From: Anarhynchus alexandrinus
Lineage: Eukaryota; Chordata; Aves; Charadriiformes; Charadriidae
Length of the DNA: 64,000 nt
Direction of reading: 5' to 3'
Assembly: GCA_008711295.1 (NCBI GenBank)
Contig: VUYV01000512.1
Span: 237,336-301,335 of the forward strand
A program made the position numbers and the translations under genes. This document shows, piece by piece, positions 32,090 to 45,800 of this stretch (positions are counted from its first letter, which is position 1; each line of letters starts with the position of its first letter). The notes beneath the pieces are model-generated. The model was not told the DNA's origin. It did no database searches and saw nothing but the letters and a program-made list of their open reading frames with translations.

Positions 32090-32155
32090 CCACCAACATA
32101 GGAATTTTGTTAGTTTTGCTCTCCACCAACATAGGAATTTTATTAGTTTTGCTCT
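32090..32155. repeat. 33-bp tandem duplication, 2 copies
   Basis: Unit begins 'ccaccaacataggaatttt'. The two copies differ by a single base (g versus a at the 'ttttgttag'/'ttttattag' position). Being a multiple of three, it gives an 11-residue repeat in a minus-strand frame, but that frame has no other support. Confidence 0.95.
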
Positions 32156-35100
32156 CCACGTGCTTGCCCAGGTGATGTAACTTGTCCATTACTTTATCCT
32201 CCTTCATCCGACCATCTCTTCCATCCGTGGAGTTCACACAAGAATCTCCCAACATTCTCTTCCATTTCTTGGTTTGATATTTGTCTAAGTCATGCTAGCC
32301 TTTAGCTCAAAAGGATTCCCTGCAGTTAGATTTATCTGCTAGGAAGAAACTGTTTTTAATAAATGCACCCTGAGGGTGGAACATCAAAAACCATTCTCAT
32401 ATTGTCAACTCTGAAATTAGCTGTTGATCTTGATTTTATTGTCATGATTTACCCTTCTGCCCAGAACTGGGAACAATTCTGTTTATGGCCACCTCCATTT
32501 CTCTTTGGGTATGCCCTACTTTGAGCATCTTCAATCCATCCCAACATTGCAAAGGACAGTGATGGATACTTCTATTCCCCACCACAGTTTTTGTTAGCCT
32601 CAAATGCACATTTTGTATTTTATTCCTAGAAGGTGTAACACTTCTATTTTTTTGGATCTTCTTTGAAGAATTACCAATTTATCAAATATTTACCAGTTAG
32701 AAATTAATCTCCACTGTATAGAGAATGCAGTAGAATAAATGCAGAGATATCAGCTTAGATCAGGGGTGGCTTTGCTATGTACGACATGGGTGTCCAGTCT
32801 AAGCCAATATCAAAATCTTAGACTGATAAGTGGAACAACAGTTGTTTCAGTTAGCAAGGCAAACCGAAATGGAGTTAAGACCAACATCCCTCATTTACAG
32901 GGAATGGAGAGGAGTAGCAGATAGAGTGAAAGACATCACTTCATATGAAACCCTTATCTGTGAGACTGCGAAATAATGTAAAAAAATAAGGAGAGGGGAA
33001 ACAATGTTTTAAAAAAGTGAATGTCACATCCACGTTGCCTCCTTCAAGAAAGCTAGAAAATATAAATCCCATGAGATATATGTGGCGTGGGTGCTTCTTC
33101 AGATGTATGATTTATAAAGGACTGGTTCTGCCTCCAAGTTGAGACAAGTTTGGGGTCTTACGTTTTTTTAGAAACGAGTTTGCTGAGCTGCAGGAGTTGC
33201 AGGGGCAGCTGATATTGTGAAGTCAGGGCAGAAGAAAAAGCGTTCCTCCAGCAGAAGTTAATCAGGACCTCTGTGACATGGGAAGGACCATGTCCAGTCA
33301 ACCAGTCACAGGAAATTTCTTCTTGTCACAAATGCAGTAAGAAGCGAGAGACTTAAATTTCCATAAAAGCAACCTCAGTTGGGCATTCAGTTTTGTTTTG
33401 GGTGTTGAGTGGGTTGGTTTTTTTTCCACTAACAGGACAAATAGTGAAGCAATGAAAGAAATTGCCAAGATAACTGTAGAAACTCTTTCACTGTTATCTC
33501 TGTTCAAGCCACAGGCTGGTCTTATCTTTCCCACAATGCCACAATGTGCAGCTCCTACGAGCTCTCCATTACCCCCATCCTGTTCACTCCCTCCCTATAT
33601 TTCTGCATTTTGATAAGTTACAAGGAATCCAATAAAGACTCCTGCAGGAATTTGTAGCAACACATTCCTTTTCCATCATCATCTGCGCTTTGAGCAAAGC
33701 TCTTCTCTTGTATATCTCTTCTGACAGAATATGAAACCACAAGTATTTTAAGCTGAGACAAAGAAAGTAGAGGGCTGTAATCCAAACTGACAGCAACGTT
33801 ATTAATCAGGGAAGAAGAGGCTGAGCAGAGCAGATTGCTCAGAGATCTAAGAAATGGCATTGTGTTGGGAGGGGGCTCCCAGGTAGCTCTGGGCACTGTG
33901 GATGGGCTGCAGAGCCTCTCGCCTGGAGGACACCACATCAGTCCCACAGGCAATGGTAGGAACAGAGATATAAGACCACCCGGTGTTGAAGCACACCCAT
34001 TCCCAGCATCTGCTTTTCTTCAGACCCTAGTCTGAATGCTATTGCTTTGATCAGCTCACCGATGCAGGGGAAGAAGCGGGGCAGGCACTTTTTTCAAAAT
34101 GTCTTAGTAAGATTTTTAACAGTACAGGGCCCCGTTCCTAACAGTGCCCTCCTGGATGTAGTTTCAGGATCCGTGTTTGCTGGTTTCGGTAGCAGGTTGT
34201 GCCATCACTGTATCGACCAGGTTCTAGTTCGGCTGGAAGGGGAGCTGAGATATGCCGAGGGAGATACCTGCATGGTGCACTCCACAGTTAGAAAGGGGAT
34301 AAACATTGCAGCGCTGCAACTGGAGATGGACTCCCCCCAACACACACACTCTACACACCCGTGCACTTTGATAAAACCCACTCCAAAATACTTTTTACAG
34401 TTGATGGAGAAATAAGGGAGTTGCGTTCAAGAAGTGCCTGCCTCTCTGCTGGGGACGTAGTCAAGAAGCTCATGTTCAAGGGTCTGCACAGTGTTTGCAT
34501 GAAGTGGATGGGTCCCAAACATGCGATTTAAATAAGCTTGGTTGCAGTGTAATCCAGAGTATTCTTTAAACCCAGTTTCTACTTTTATTTACACATTTAG
34601 GTCTTCTGCAATGTTTACTGATAGTAATTTACACTAGTCCAATCACCAGCATGTTTGCTCCTATGCCAGCAGCAAACCCCTCTCTGAACATCCCTATTAG
34701 AGAATAATTTCCTTGAAATTGCTTTATCAGCCTCATTCATATTGATTCAGAAAGGGCAATAATTATTTTGGATTTTTAAAACTGAACATACTCTGTCACT
34801 ACCTAAAATGAATGACTCTAGATGCGGAAAGTGTCCTTTATACCTAGAAAAGAGAAGCATATCCTACTTAATTTATCAATGGGAGAGATAAACGGCAGAC
34901 ATGGAAGGAAGAGAATTCCAAGAACAGATATCTGTTTATTCTAATAGGTAATGGACAATGTGAGTTAGCAGTTTGCCGCTGAAGTTAGACAGACTTATGT
35001 CAGCTTTTCCATCATTTTCTGGGCATCAATGAAACCAGTCCACAACTCATCAGGACCTTTTCCCCTCCTCCCTGTAGCTTCTCCAGTAACCCAAGATTTG

Positions 35101-36646
35101 TTAAATACCATTGCTAATGACTCCAAGCTTCCAAAACAAATCCTTTTAACTTCACAGCTGCAATTTATTTGACCCAATCACTACAAAAAGACGTAACATC
35201 TTGCATAGAAACCAAAGGGATGGGAAGGAGCCAGTTGTTGTAGTTGAACATAACTGCATCATCACATCACTGGTCTGCAACTGTGGCCTCTAAGAGGGCT
35301 GTAGAATTGCTGTTGTTTCCATTTATTAGTAGAGAATTATTTCAGTCTAGGAGAAGTGAGTCAGTATTCATTTACTTCTCTCCATATCAAATAAGCAGAA
35401 ACTGAAGTACAGGAGAATTAAGGAATAGCCTCCAGTCACTACAAACCTATTTGGTCTCATGCTTTAGAATCTATGTCTTTTCTTACATTTGTTTGCTTTT
35501 CAAACAACCAAATTCATCCCTTGGGATTAGCAATGCAGCCAGAGTAGTAACCTGACCAGCCCCAAGTTGGTAACAGGCTTTGTCTTCTCAGGAGTTGCCT
35601 TGCAGGATCATAAGCAGATGACATGGTGGACCCTGCAGCCAAGCCAGACCAGCCAAAGTTAAACTTTCAAGGGAGACGAGGTTGGAAAATTGCGCCTCAT
35701 TCACAGGCTGGGGAGTTGTCTCACAGCACAGTGACGGTTGATGGGTGATGCTCTGAAGGTGGTCTTCTTTCCCAATCAAAATCTCTTCAGTCCCTCTGGA
35801 AGCTGAGCTTTTTGGAGGTTTACGTGAATTCTTATTGAAATGATGGAAAAAACTCAATGTCAGTGGAAGATAGCCCGGGAACAAATGCTCCTGTACTGTT
35901 CATTACTCTTCCCAAGCCCCAGGATGCTCTTAGGTCAAATTGATTTCTACCTCCACACAGAGGTAGACTGGGACAACATCACTCCTTCATCTGGAATCTA
36001 GACTCATACACCAAAACTTCTCCGGGAGTGTGCATGCCCTTACTTACTAATGGTAATGACAATTAATATTTGTGTTGTGTTAACATCTGGAAGCCAAGTA
36101 TCAGCCTGGGCATCTTTGTACTCTGCTGCCCAAAACATCCTAGCTGAGGGCATGGGGGAGCTGCCCACAGACACGTCAACAACAGAGCTAGGAAGGCGAT
36201 GTCGGAGTCACGCATCAGAGGAGAGGATGGCCATGCTGCTCTGTCCCCCCAAAAAGCTTTGCTTGGATGCCGGGAGCTGAGGGTTGGGGAGGGCGTTGGG
36301 TTATCGCTGTAAAAACAACCTAATACGACATGCCGCTGTCTGTCTTGCAGAAATCTCATTTGACCTTGGGCTATGAGCCACAGACTAAACCTCCTGTTCA
36401 AACCTGACCCAGCTCTTTCCACAGCCCGAGCGGGAGGAAACGTGAGACGTAGTGCTGGCAGCTCTGGTTCCTGATGTGTGTCACCCTCCCCCTTCAGCGA
36501 TTCCCCCATCCTTTCCGGAGCCAGGGTGGGAGAAGAGCCCTCTCCGTCCTCCACAACACCTGCGCGGGCTGTGGCTCTCAGAGCCCCTGGGCACGCGGGG
36601 CGCAGAGCAGCTCAGCACAGAGGAGGGGAAAACATGTTTCAGGAGA

Positions 36647-36672
36647 TTTTTTTTTTCTTTTTTTTTTTTTTT
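36647..36672. repeat. poly(T) tract
   Basis: About 26 bases of T with one C. Followed by 'aataaaag'. It might be a retroposed-RNA tail on the minus strand, but no source gene is evident beside it. Confidence 0.85.
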
Positions 36673-38673
36673 AATAAAAGTGTGCTGGTTTCAGGTGACC
36701 TCAGGGTGTTTTTGGATAGCAGGGAGGGGATCATTCTCCCCCTCTCCCAAGTCAGTAACACGACGGTCACAACCTGGATCAGCACAAACTGCTGATCTTT
36801 ATTTCTCTGTCTCCCGTGCTGCTGGGCTTGTCCAGGCAAACAGGCAAGCGTCTGCTGGCAAACGCGGTTGGGAAAGGGTTTCCCACCTCACCTGCACTTG
36901 TCTGCTGGCTTCTGCTCTCCCTGTGGGTCACTTGTGCCCGTAGCTGGGTGACGCTACAGTTTCCTAGTCATGTTCTCACTGCTCTTTTTCATTTCCTCCG
37001 TTTCTTTCTCTCCATCGCTGGACCTGCTGAGTTCAGGGACGGGTAAAAGGGTTAAACACCGGGGGAACTTACCCCAAAATTGAAAGAGAGAGAGGAAGAT
37101 CAAAACAAGCCCTGATTTTGGACTGTAACTGAGATACGTGAAAGGGGACAAGTACCTTTTTACATCTCACAGCTCTCAGAGACCAGGGGACTTTCTGGTG
37201 GGGATCGGGGTGACTGTATGAGTACTCCAACTCGCACCCTGCTGACAGCTCCTCTCAGGACAGGCCCAAGTCCCAAAAGCCGGAGAGAAGTGCCCTGCAG
37301 AGGAGCGTAAACCATAGCTGTAGCCTCACAGGCAGCTGGGCGACCAACCACCATTCTGCCTTTCCACATGTAGTACATTTTTACCTGCATGGTTGAGCAG
37401 CCTGCTTGCGAGGTACGGCTGGATTTGGCCCTGCTTACCCTGCTAACCCCAGCCATGCCCCCATGCTCCCAAGGTATTTTTGCGCGGGGGTTTGCCTGGG
37501 GCCGTGCAATGCCGTGAATAACTTTCCTACTAAAAGCAAGAGGGGATGGAGAAATGGAAGAGGCGGGTGGGTTTTGGCAAGAGCGGCGCAGAGGGAAGGT
37601 GAAAGAATCTGGGTTGAATCAGGGGTGGGGGGAGGGAGCAGAAACTGAATAAAATGCCAAGTGAGGTACGGGGCATTGGAGGAGAGCCAGCAAATTGGGT
37701 CAGGCAGCAGTCAAGAAGAAGGTGGTATTGAGGCAACTACAGGGCATGGATTTGTGTCTCTACAACAGGATCAGGCAAGCTTAGACTCACAGCAGAGCCC
37801 TTCCAAGGGCCAAGAGGTGACTCGGAAGAATAACTGATTGAATAGGTAAGAGCTGAACCCAAGAAGACCTCCTTCTGGGGACGTTTCAGCAGCACCTAGT
37901 GTCATCTGTCTTGGTCAGCTTCTTCATCCCATCCGTACACAGCGTGGAGTCACCAGACCCATCAGGGTCAGACAGGAGACCTGAAAAACTCCCAAGAACA
38001 CACACCTGGAGCAGTGTGTGTAGCTGGGGACCTGTGGAGGTGACTTGGCACGGGAGGTGGAGGAAAATGCAACATAGCTGTTAAGCAGAGTGTTGCACAG
38101 ACATCTAAAATTTCTCTACGTAAGGAGGGGCCTGTCGAGGTGCAAAGCAGCTGAAACGTGAGCACACACGTGTCTCTAGAAATGATACTGCACCTGGCAC
38201 TAAAGCAAATGTCTCACAGCTCAACACGTGCCGGGCCCAGGATCCAACCACGAATATCAATTCCCAGCTGCCCATGGTGATATAGGAAAGCAGTTGGCAG
38301 CACACAGAGCAAAGGTGACAAAATCTAAGTGCCCTGCTGTACACTCAGTTAAAAGCGTCCCTGTAGGTAGTATATCTTGGTTCTGCAAGGTCTCTAAAAC
38401 AGCTGAGCAGTTTTAACATAGCACTTGGAAGGGACCTTTCTCATGTCTTCTTGGGACTTATTTCTGCATCCATAATGTTGTACCAAGAGATATTGACAAT
38501 ATCATCAATATCTGGTAGATCCTAGGCATCAACATTTGCAGACCTAAAGTTCTACTAACTGAGACAAAAAGGAGAAGAATCTTTGAAATGCTCTGGAAAA
38601 TATTTGTGACACCAGGTTAAAAAACAGCAGAGAAATTTAAGTTCAGGGGAAAATATGCATCTTGATAGGAAAT

Positions 38674-39008
38674 GAGGAGTATCGGGGCGGAGGGGGGGGG
38701 GGGTATGTGTGTGTTGGTCTCTTCTCCCAAGGAACAGGCGATAGGACAAAAGGAAACGGCCTCAAGTTGCACCAGGGGAGGTTTAGGATGGATATTAGGA
38801 AAAAATCCTTCATAGAAAGGGTTATCAAATACTGGCACAGGCTGCCCAGGGCGGTGGTGGAGTTGCCATCCCTGGAGGTATTGAAAGACGGGTAGACGTG
38901 GTGCTGAGGGACATGGTTTAGTGGTGGTTTGGGCAGTGTTGGGCTGATGGTTGGACTCAATGATCTTAAAGGTCCTTCCAACCCAGATGCTTCTATGATT
39001 CTGTGATC
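38674..39008 (+). mobile_element. CR1 LINE, 335 bp 3' end (type 2) with G-run
   Basis: Runs from a G-rich start through 'ggtctcttctcccaaggaac' and 'ccatccctggaggtattgaa' to 'cttctatgattctgtgatc'. A run of 12 G (38692-38703) expands the usual short G stretch of this family. 5'-truncated. Confidence 0.95.
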
Positions 39009-41032
39009 AGTAAGTATGGAAAACTAGAGACATGCCTCTCTCCACAGATAAAAGGGATACAAAGCTTTCAGAAATTGATATTTTGATGGGTAGTTTCTAT
39101 CTGGTATGGCTGCCAAAATGTCTTATCTATAGGCATGAATATTTAAAATGTGGTGTATAATGTGGGATGCTAATAGATTGGCCAGGAGCTGACAGAGACG
39201 ATACCATCCAATGCCGTCAACTCAGGTTTCTAATCAAAGCCTTGGCACAATGTGGGTGCTGGGAGTAAGAGGGTCATGCCAGGTGTAGAAAAGCCTGCAG
39301 AAGGTATCATGCCTTTTATATTTTGAAGATGAGTCCAGGCAGAAACTTTTCACAAAGCCTTTCAGACAATTGCAGAAGAAAGGCATTAGCAAACGCATCA
39401 CAGGTTGCAGAGGCTGTTGTCCCAGGCACAGTTACGGGATTTAAAACTACCATCGGCTGGGAAAAATCTAGCAGAGTTCATTTGCCCTAAATTTTTAACA
39501 TAGATGCTCTGCTCTGGGAGGCGCCTGTTTCTTTCCCTTGACTGACTCATATTTGCAGCTTAAGCTTTCAGACATCCAAGGTTAGGTCGGAAAGCCCTAA
39601 AGCATTCCGTTTTAGAAAACTAGAATCTGAAGCACATACAAATGTATGTCCAAGAAGTCGTCTTGAGTCCTGGCTTTGCCATTCCAGAAACCAGAGCACA
39701 CAAAGAGGTTTTGCAGAAGTAGTACAGGTCAGCAAAGGTTCTCCAGGCGGGTGTAGACAGGCTCATTTCCAGCCACGGAGTTGTTCCCGTTACCCCTCCG
39801 TGTTAGAGCCAACGCTGGCACTGAAGCAGCCAGAGCATCGGGTGGTATTTCAGCATCGAGGCTGGTAATGTGAACAGTGGCAAAGCCACGCTAAGGGACA
39901 CACAGCTCACACTTTGCAGGTGTCACTGTAGAGGATGTTTGATTTGCACAACAATTTAGATGCAACTGCGGATGAGAGGGGAAAATTGCTTGGTTGGGAA
40001 TTGCCAGAGCTGCCCCGTGCTGGTAATACCCATGACATGAAACAGGAATCTGGTTTGTGGTATTTATTAATTGCTTTCATTGAGCTGCTCCCCCAAAGCA
40101 ATGGGACATTGACCATCCATGATGCTACTCAGAGAAGCAATCTGGCCTAGAGGACACTAATCTGTCAAGAAAAGGTATTTTCACCATTTCCTATATCTAA
40201 GATGTGACTTGCAAACTACCCTGTGCTTTTTGTGTCTGGGGCTCCTGCTGCTCTCTTGCCTAGGGAGAGCTGTGACTTCAAAGACCTTTCTGGAGGTCTC
40301 CACTGCCTGGGAGAGTGATGGCAGGGCTGGCTGGAAGCCACCACAGCGTGTCTGCCCCAAACCCAACACATCTCCCCAAAAAAACAGGAGGCCTGCCCAA
40401 TCCTGATGGTCCAGCTTTTCTCCATCCAGCAAGGCGGGGGATTTTCAGCATGGCCGCACAAATGAGCAGGCATCCTACTTGCCTCATTTGCCAGAAGCTC
40501 TTTCCCATGACATTTTAATCCCACTGCGACAGGAGCAAGCAGCACGAGGAGGTTTCATTGCACCCACCCAGTGCGGGCACAACCTCTCCACTCTGTGTGC
40601 GCTCAGTAGGACGGAGAAAATAAATACCTCAAATCATGGTTAGCCCAGGAACAGATGATCTCAAGAAAACCACAAGCCTGCTAAGGGCTTGGCTCGCTCC
40701 TTGGGTGCCCAGGCTCCGTGCTGCCTGACGCCGCCAAGGGAGGATGGCACATCTCACCATGTTCTGCCTCCCAGTTCTTCACCAATGCTCCTTTTCTTCT
40801 AGGACCGTTTCCTCTCACGGCAAGATTTGAGGTTTCCATGTAGTCCCTGGCCCTGGACTTAAGAGCACTGCCTTTTGGTGCTGTGAAACAGCTGACAGGC
40901 AAAAGTGGCCTGTTAGGACGTGCCTAAGGTGACATACTGGGACAGATTCAGCCTGCAAATGACTTGAAACAGCACGCAGGCAAAGCCTGCCTCTCCTCAG
41001 CACCTCTTCCTGACCTGTCTGAGGGCTGATTG
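39009..41032. other. intergenic DNA
   Basis: About 2 kb between two CR1 copies. No known exon, repeat or RNA gene was recognised. Confidence 0.6.
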
Positions 41033-41385
41033 CAGGAGACCTTATAGCCCTTTCCAGTATCTGAAGGGGGCCTACAAGAAAGCTGGAGAGAGACTTTTTA
41101 CAAGGGCATGTAGTGATACAACAAGGCCTAATGGCTTCAAACTAGAAGAGGGGAGATTTAGAATAGATATCAGGAGGAAAATTTTCACTATGAATGTGGT
41201 GAGCCCCTGGCGCAGGTTGCCCCAAGAAGTTGTGGCTGCCCCATCCCTGGAGGTGTTCAAGGCCAGGTTGGACGGGGCTTGGAGCAACCTGGGCTGGTGG
41301 GAGGTGTCCCTGCCCAGGGCAGGGGGTTGGAACTAGATGATCCTTAAGGTCCTTTCCAACACAAACCATTTGATGATTCTATAAT
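41033..41385 (+). mobile_element. CR1 LINE, 350 bp 3' end (type 1)
   Basis: From 'ggagaccttatagccctttc' through 'ggcgcaggttgccccaagaa' and 'ttcaaggccaggttggacgg' to 'ccatttgatgattctataat'. The tail carries a few changes from the type 1 end. A 177-codon minus-strand frame begins inside its tail and extends outside it. Confidence 0.95.
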
Positions 41386-42800
41386 TTCTTGTTGTCTCCA
41401 TTCTGTGCTACTGAGCATCCAGAAAAGCATCTTCCCAAGAGGCCACACGATGCTCATCAATGAAGGAGCTAAAGAGGCTGATACGAGAGCTGTGTGGCTC
41501 TCCCCAGAATTCCAGGAAGGGTGCTTACCCCACTTCAGTAGTGCTGCTTTGGGCAGGGAAGCATTCCTGGGGACACTGAGGTGACCAAGCACAGACACAA
41601 GGCCAGTGCTAGGTCTGCTCCCCCTTATCTTATCCAGTCTCCAGAAAAATGCCACTGATTTTGTGAAGCCTGTCCATGGAGACATACTGCTTGCTTTATC
41701 TTTCCTGGAAAGCATATTTTGCATGGACTGCACTGCTGTGGTTGACAAGCTGTGGCAGACCTTAGGAGACAACAGGGACTGACAGAAGTGTAGGCAGAGG
41801 GTTGGGAGAAGACCCATGAGTGTCTCAAATTGTTTATCCTCCCCGGTGCACTGGCATGCTTTACCCAGAGAAACCAACTACTTTGAATGGTATTTCTGAC
41901 ATGCTTTCAGCTCACTACATGCCAAGGAGCTGGACAGCTCTGTGTGGACCATTAGGGCTGGGCAACACCATGCTCCCTTCTAAGTGGCCACTTAAACTCA
42001 GAAGTTATGTTCAAGAGCAGAGGAGTGAGCTGGTAGTGGGGGGGGAAGAGGGATGGGGCAACAAGATCCCAACCAGAAAGCAAACCACAGTGTGAAGTGG
42101 CTCTGTTGTGGCCCACGATTGGCAGCTCTGGGTCATGCTGGGCCTGGGCAGTTGCACACATTGGCTATGGGCTGTGCTGAGCCCTGGTCACCGCAGTTAA
42201 CCATGCTTCCCGTAGGGCGTAGCTTGGCATCTGCATCAGACACAGCCTGTGGCCATGGCCCTTCCTCTGGCCTTGTGTGGTCACTGTTGAGCACCACAAT
42301 GTGATGAGGTGCCATCATGCTGTGGTGGCCTGGTGCCAGACCAAGGTCTGGGGGAGCTATTTGGGATCACCTGGTAAACCCACTCTCAGCCATAGCTCAG
42401 GACCACTGGAGCTGGCAGCTCCCACATGCCCAAGCTGAAGGGCAAGAAGGGCCACTGGTCTGGTGTCATCACTGCAGCACAAGGCCAGCTCCATCATCCC
42501 TCCCTGTAAAAACTGTGATCTGGTGTTCCTCTACATGTCCACAGGCTTCCCTCAGACAACCGCCCTTGTGTCTCCAGGGAGAGCCTGAGGAGCACAGGGC
42601 ACCCACAGCCTTTCAGACTGAGCAACTTTTGCACCAGTTGCATCAGCCCAGTTGCCAAGTTCCACAAATAGTCTTATCCAAACGGCTGCCACAGAGGCAC
42701 CAGCAGCAGACGAGAGCAACCAGGTACACCAGCACCCAGTTTGTTTTGCTGCTACAGGAAAGGTGCCACTGACACGTTCTTGATGGGATTTGGCTCACTA
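41386..42800. other. unidentified segment with overlapping long reading frames
   Basis: G+C-rich relative to its flanks. It carries a 177-codon minus-strand frame (41877-41344) and plus-strand frames at 41820-42095 and 42317-42772 (151 codons). None has a domain, signal or splice structure that I recognise. The minus frame runs on into the CR1 tail, which argues against a native gene. It may be a decayed repeat of unknown family or plain chance. Confidence 0.3.
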
Positions 42801-45800
42801 GTGTCACATCGCCTTGCCACAAACATACCTGAGCTCAGCCCGCCTGGGCGACCCTTACTGTTGGGTGGGCAGAAATGGACATTTCTAGTTATCTTCTGGA
42901 GAGGGTGCAGATAAAGGAGAACTAAAGGAATAACATCAACGTGCCAATGGAGGAATGGAGTTATTCAAAGCCATTTTCCGGTGACGTTCCTTGAAAGGCA
43001 GAAATGCACATTCTTAGAAAACAACTGGTATTTATTGACTGACAAGAACACCAGCAGTGCGGACACTAGTGCAATACTGGACAACACAGCCAGCTACACA
43101 AATATGCATGTTACCATCAAAGGGATTATATAAAAATTAGGACAAGGTACAAGCAGGACTGTAACGCAACTTAAAACCCATAGCACCATTTTCTTTCTAG
43201 AGGATACATAAGAAATATAAATAACATCGATACTTCTTGTCACAAGTTGTACATCTTGAGGTAGACAAATGTTTTGTTTCCCTTAAAGCACAGCCTCTTT
43301 TTTTTTTTTCAAGTGACATATTATACTGTCGCAAATTGGCCTTCCAGTCTTACACAAGGTGTCTGAGGGTGTAGAAGTGGCTATCGCATGAGTGGGGTTT
43401 GTTACTCTGCTCATTAGTGTTTCTTGGCTCCCATGGCCCTATTTATTGATCTAACAAGGCACCCTTGACCCCAGCATTGCACTGCCCTTCCATCGCAGCA
43501 ACAGTGCTGCATGGATCCCTGGTTAAGTCACAAGGAATTACTGGTGTCTAATCATTTTATGGGGCCGGCTCCAGATATGTGATTTCTTTCCAAGCAGGTT
43601 CACTTGCGGATGGTGAGGTCCATCCACACCAGAACTTTATACACTTCAGTAAAAGTTTTCTGATGGACTGTTATTTCCCTCCTGCAATAAGCATATTGGA
43701 TCCACTACTTCCAAACCCAGCACCACAACACACCAGGAAAGGCAACAAAAACTGGACTAGGAAGTACACACAGGGACAGCGAGTAACCTGTGTCTGCAGA
43801 GTAGCCCTTGTGTGGGCAGTGAGGATCCCAGCCAGGCACGAGTATTAGAGCTATCACTGTTCGTGGGTTCCTTGGATCTTAGGTAGAGAGGAAAGGATTC
43901 ATCCTGAATCAGAAAGCTATACAGGAAAGCATGTGCAGCTCAAATTTTTACCATCAATAATCACATTGAGATACATTTGCACTTGGGAAAGAATTTTTTT
44001 TTTATAGCCAGGGCATAAGCTTTCACCTTTGCTGCTGAAAAGAATTCCATATAAAGCCTTAAGCGTGATCCCCTTACACCTCCAGCCTGTCACTCCAGTA
44101 ACTTCTTTGCACATATAACCAAAGAGGTGGCACATCCACTGGATTTGTAGCACATCGTAAGGTGTGCAGCGTAGTTAAAAAACTCACACACAGACCAAAT
44201 AGAGGCCCAGGTTCTCACATGCCATATCTCCAGGAGGTGGCGGAAGAGCTTTGCTCAAGATGATGCTTGGTCTTGATTCTTGAAGAAAATACAATTCAAG
44301 CCTAAGAAAACTGAATGCCAAACAGACCCAAGTTTTTCTTCCCGGTCACACAAAGACTCCCATGGCTGTTAGTTGAAGTAAATCACATTTCTGAACGTCA
44401 ACCCAAATTATCTCAAGTTTGGGTGATAAAACAGCCATGGATAACTGAATGGAAAAAAAAAAAAAGGGGGGGGGAGAAAACAAGCTGTCTGCCTCAAGGA
44501 AACTTTTTCACTCCCTTATCCATAGCACCATTTCTAAAAGGCTTAGTATTGAAGGATACCAAAAGCAGTGATATCAGCATCGCCTCAAACTCAAAATATG
44601 CTCAAGCCTTGTCCCCAGATCTTATATGGGGAGTTTTAAATTATTTATTTTCCATCAGTTTTCATCATTTGATTTCCAGGCTGAGAGAGGCTGTCCTGAG
44701 TGGTGGGGATTGAACGTAAAGCTTTTCAGCTGGGACAGGGAGGGGCTGAAACAGGCTTTGAGGTAAGCTTGCAGAGCAAAGCCAGAGGACATCAGACTTC
44801 CTTGTCCAGACTTGGCTTAACAACTCACAACCAAAATTTACTTCAGTCAAATGCCAAACCTCCATATTCCACTGAGCCCAAACTCACCCCAAGGATACCA
44901 GAGAATGAACAATCTCTTCCTCAGATCTTCTCCATTTCTCAAGCAGCTCTGAGCCACCTCTGAGGGGAAGGAGCTGCAGGCACAAAAGTCCACTTTGGTA
45001 CATGAAAAAACAGTACTTAATTTTCCCCTGAAATATCTTTTTGTCCAGTTCTTATTCAACAATTCCTGTGTGGTGCCAGGACTTCCAGGCACAACCTCAC
45101 CTTTCAATTTACTTTGTTTACGTTATTCTTTGACTTCAACAAAGTTCTTTCGAGATCCCCATGGGACTGGGCTAACCCAACACTCAAGACAAAGGGCAGC
45201 TCCACCTCATAGTTGCTGGCAGCAAGACTGGACAAAAACATGGTATGGCATAGACGCTGCCAGTTTCAACAGATCACAGCTCGAACAGTAACATGGATCA
45301 CTGCAAAAAACCTCCACTGCTTGAGGTAATCCCTGAACGTTTCACAGATGGCAGTGTTTTCAGTAGCAAAGGACTTGGTGACACCACCTCAAAAGCAGGA
45401 ATGTCCATACAACATGGGCTACGCACACAAAAAACAAGTTATTTTTCAAGTGCTGCAAAGTAGTATCCAATTCTGCCTTAAATGTGTCATCTTTGCCTGA
45501 AAGAGTGCCAAAGGACCGCTTCAGTCCCAAATACCCACACTGAAGGGGCTTGATCTGGTTGCCTAAATAAAAGCATCTAGTCCCCTTGCCGCAAACCTGT
45601 CCTCCAGTTCCCACAGACATCAGTGTTTCAGCTGCGAAGGACACAAATAACCAAAGTGGCAAGTTCTACCAGTCTGACCATATTCCTCTCTGCCTAAATA
45701 ATCATCTTGCCGTCCTTCTGGCCTTGTTTTTGAGTTTGTTGTGCAAAACACCTAACATGCCTCTGAAATGCATTCACCTACCGCTCGAAGCGTTGCAACA

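Larger units (their letters stand above)
24313..38673. other. 14.4 kb intergenic DNA free of recognised CR1
   Basis: No exon with recognisable homology and no CR1 tail was found on either strand. It contains a MIR-like relic (28396-28530), a doubtful LTR-like stretch (about 26840-27300), a 33-bp tandem duplication (32090-32155), and a poly(T) run (36647-36672). Reading frames up to 163 codons are present but show low complexity or no known features. Confidence 0.6.

Noticed and set aside
32090..32155. Direct repeat considered as a CRISPR-like array
   Set aside because: Two adjacent copies with no spacers, in a vertebrate genome.
36452..36943. 163-codon plus-strand frame with a Phe run
   Set aside because: The Phe run is the poly(T) tract; no domain or conservation evidence.
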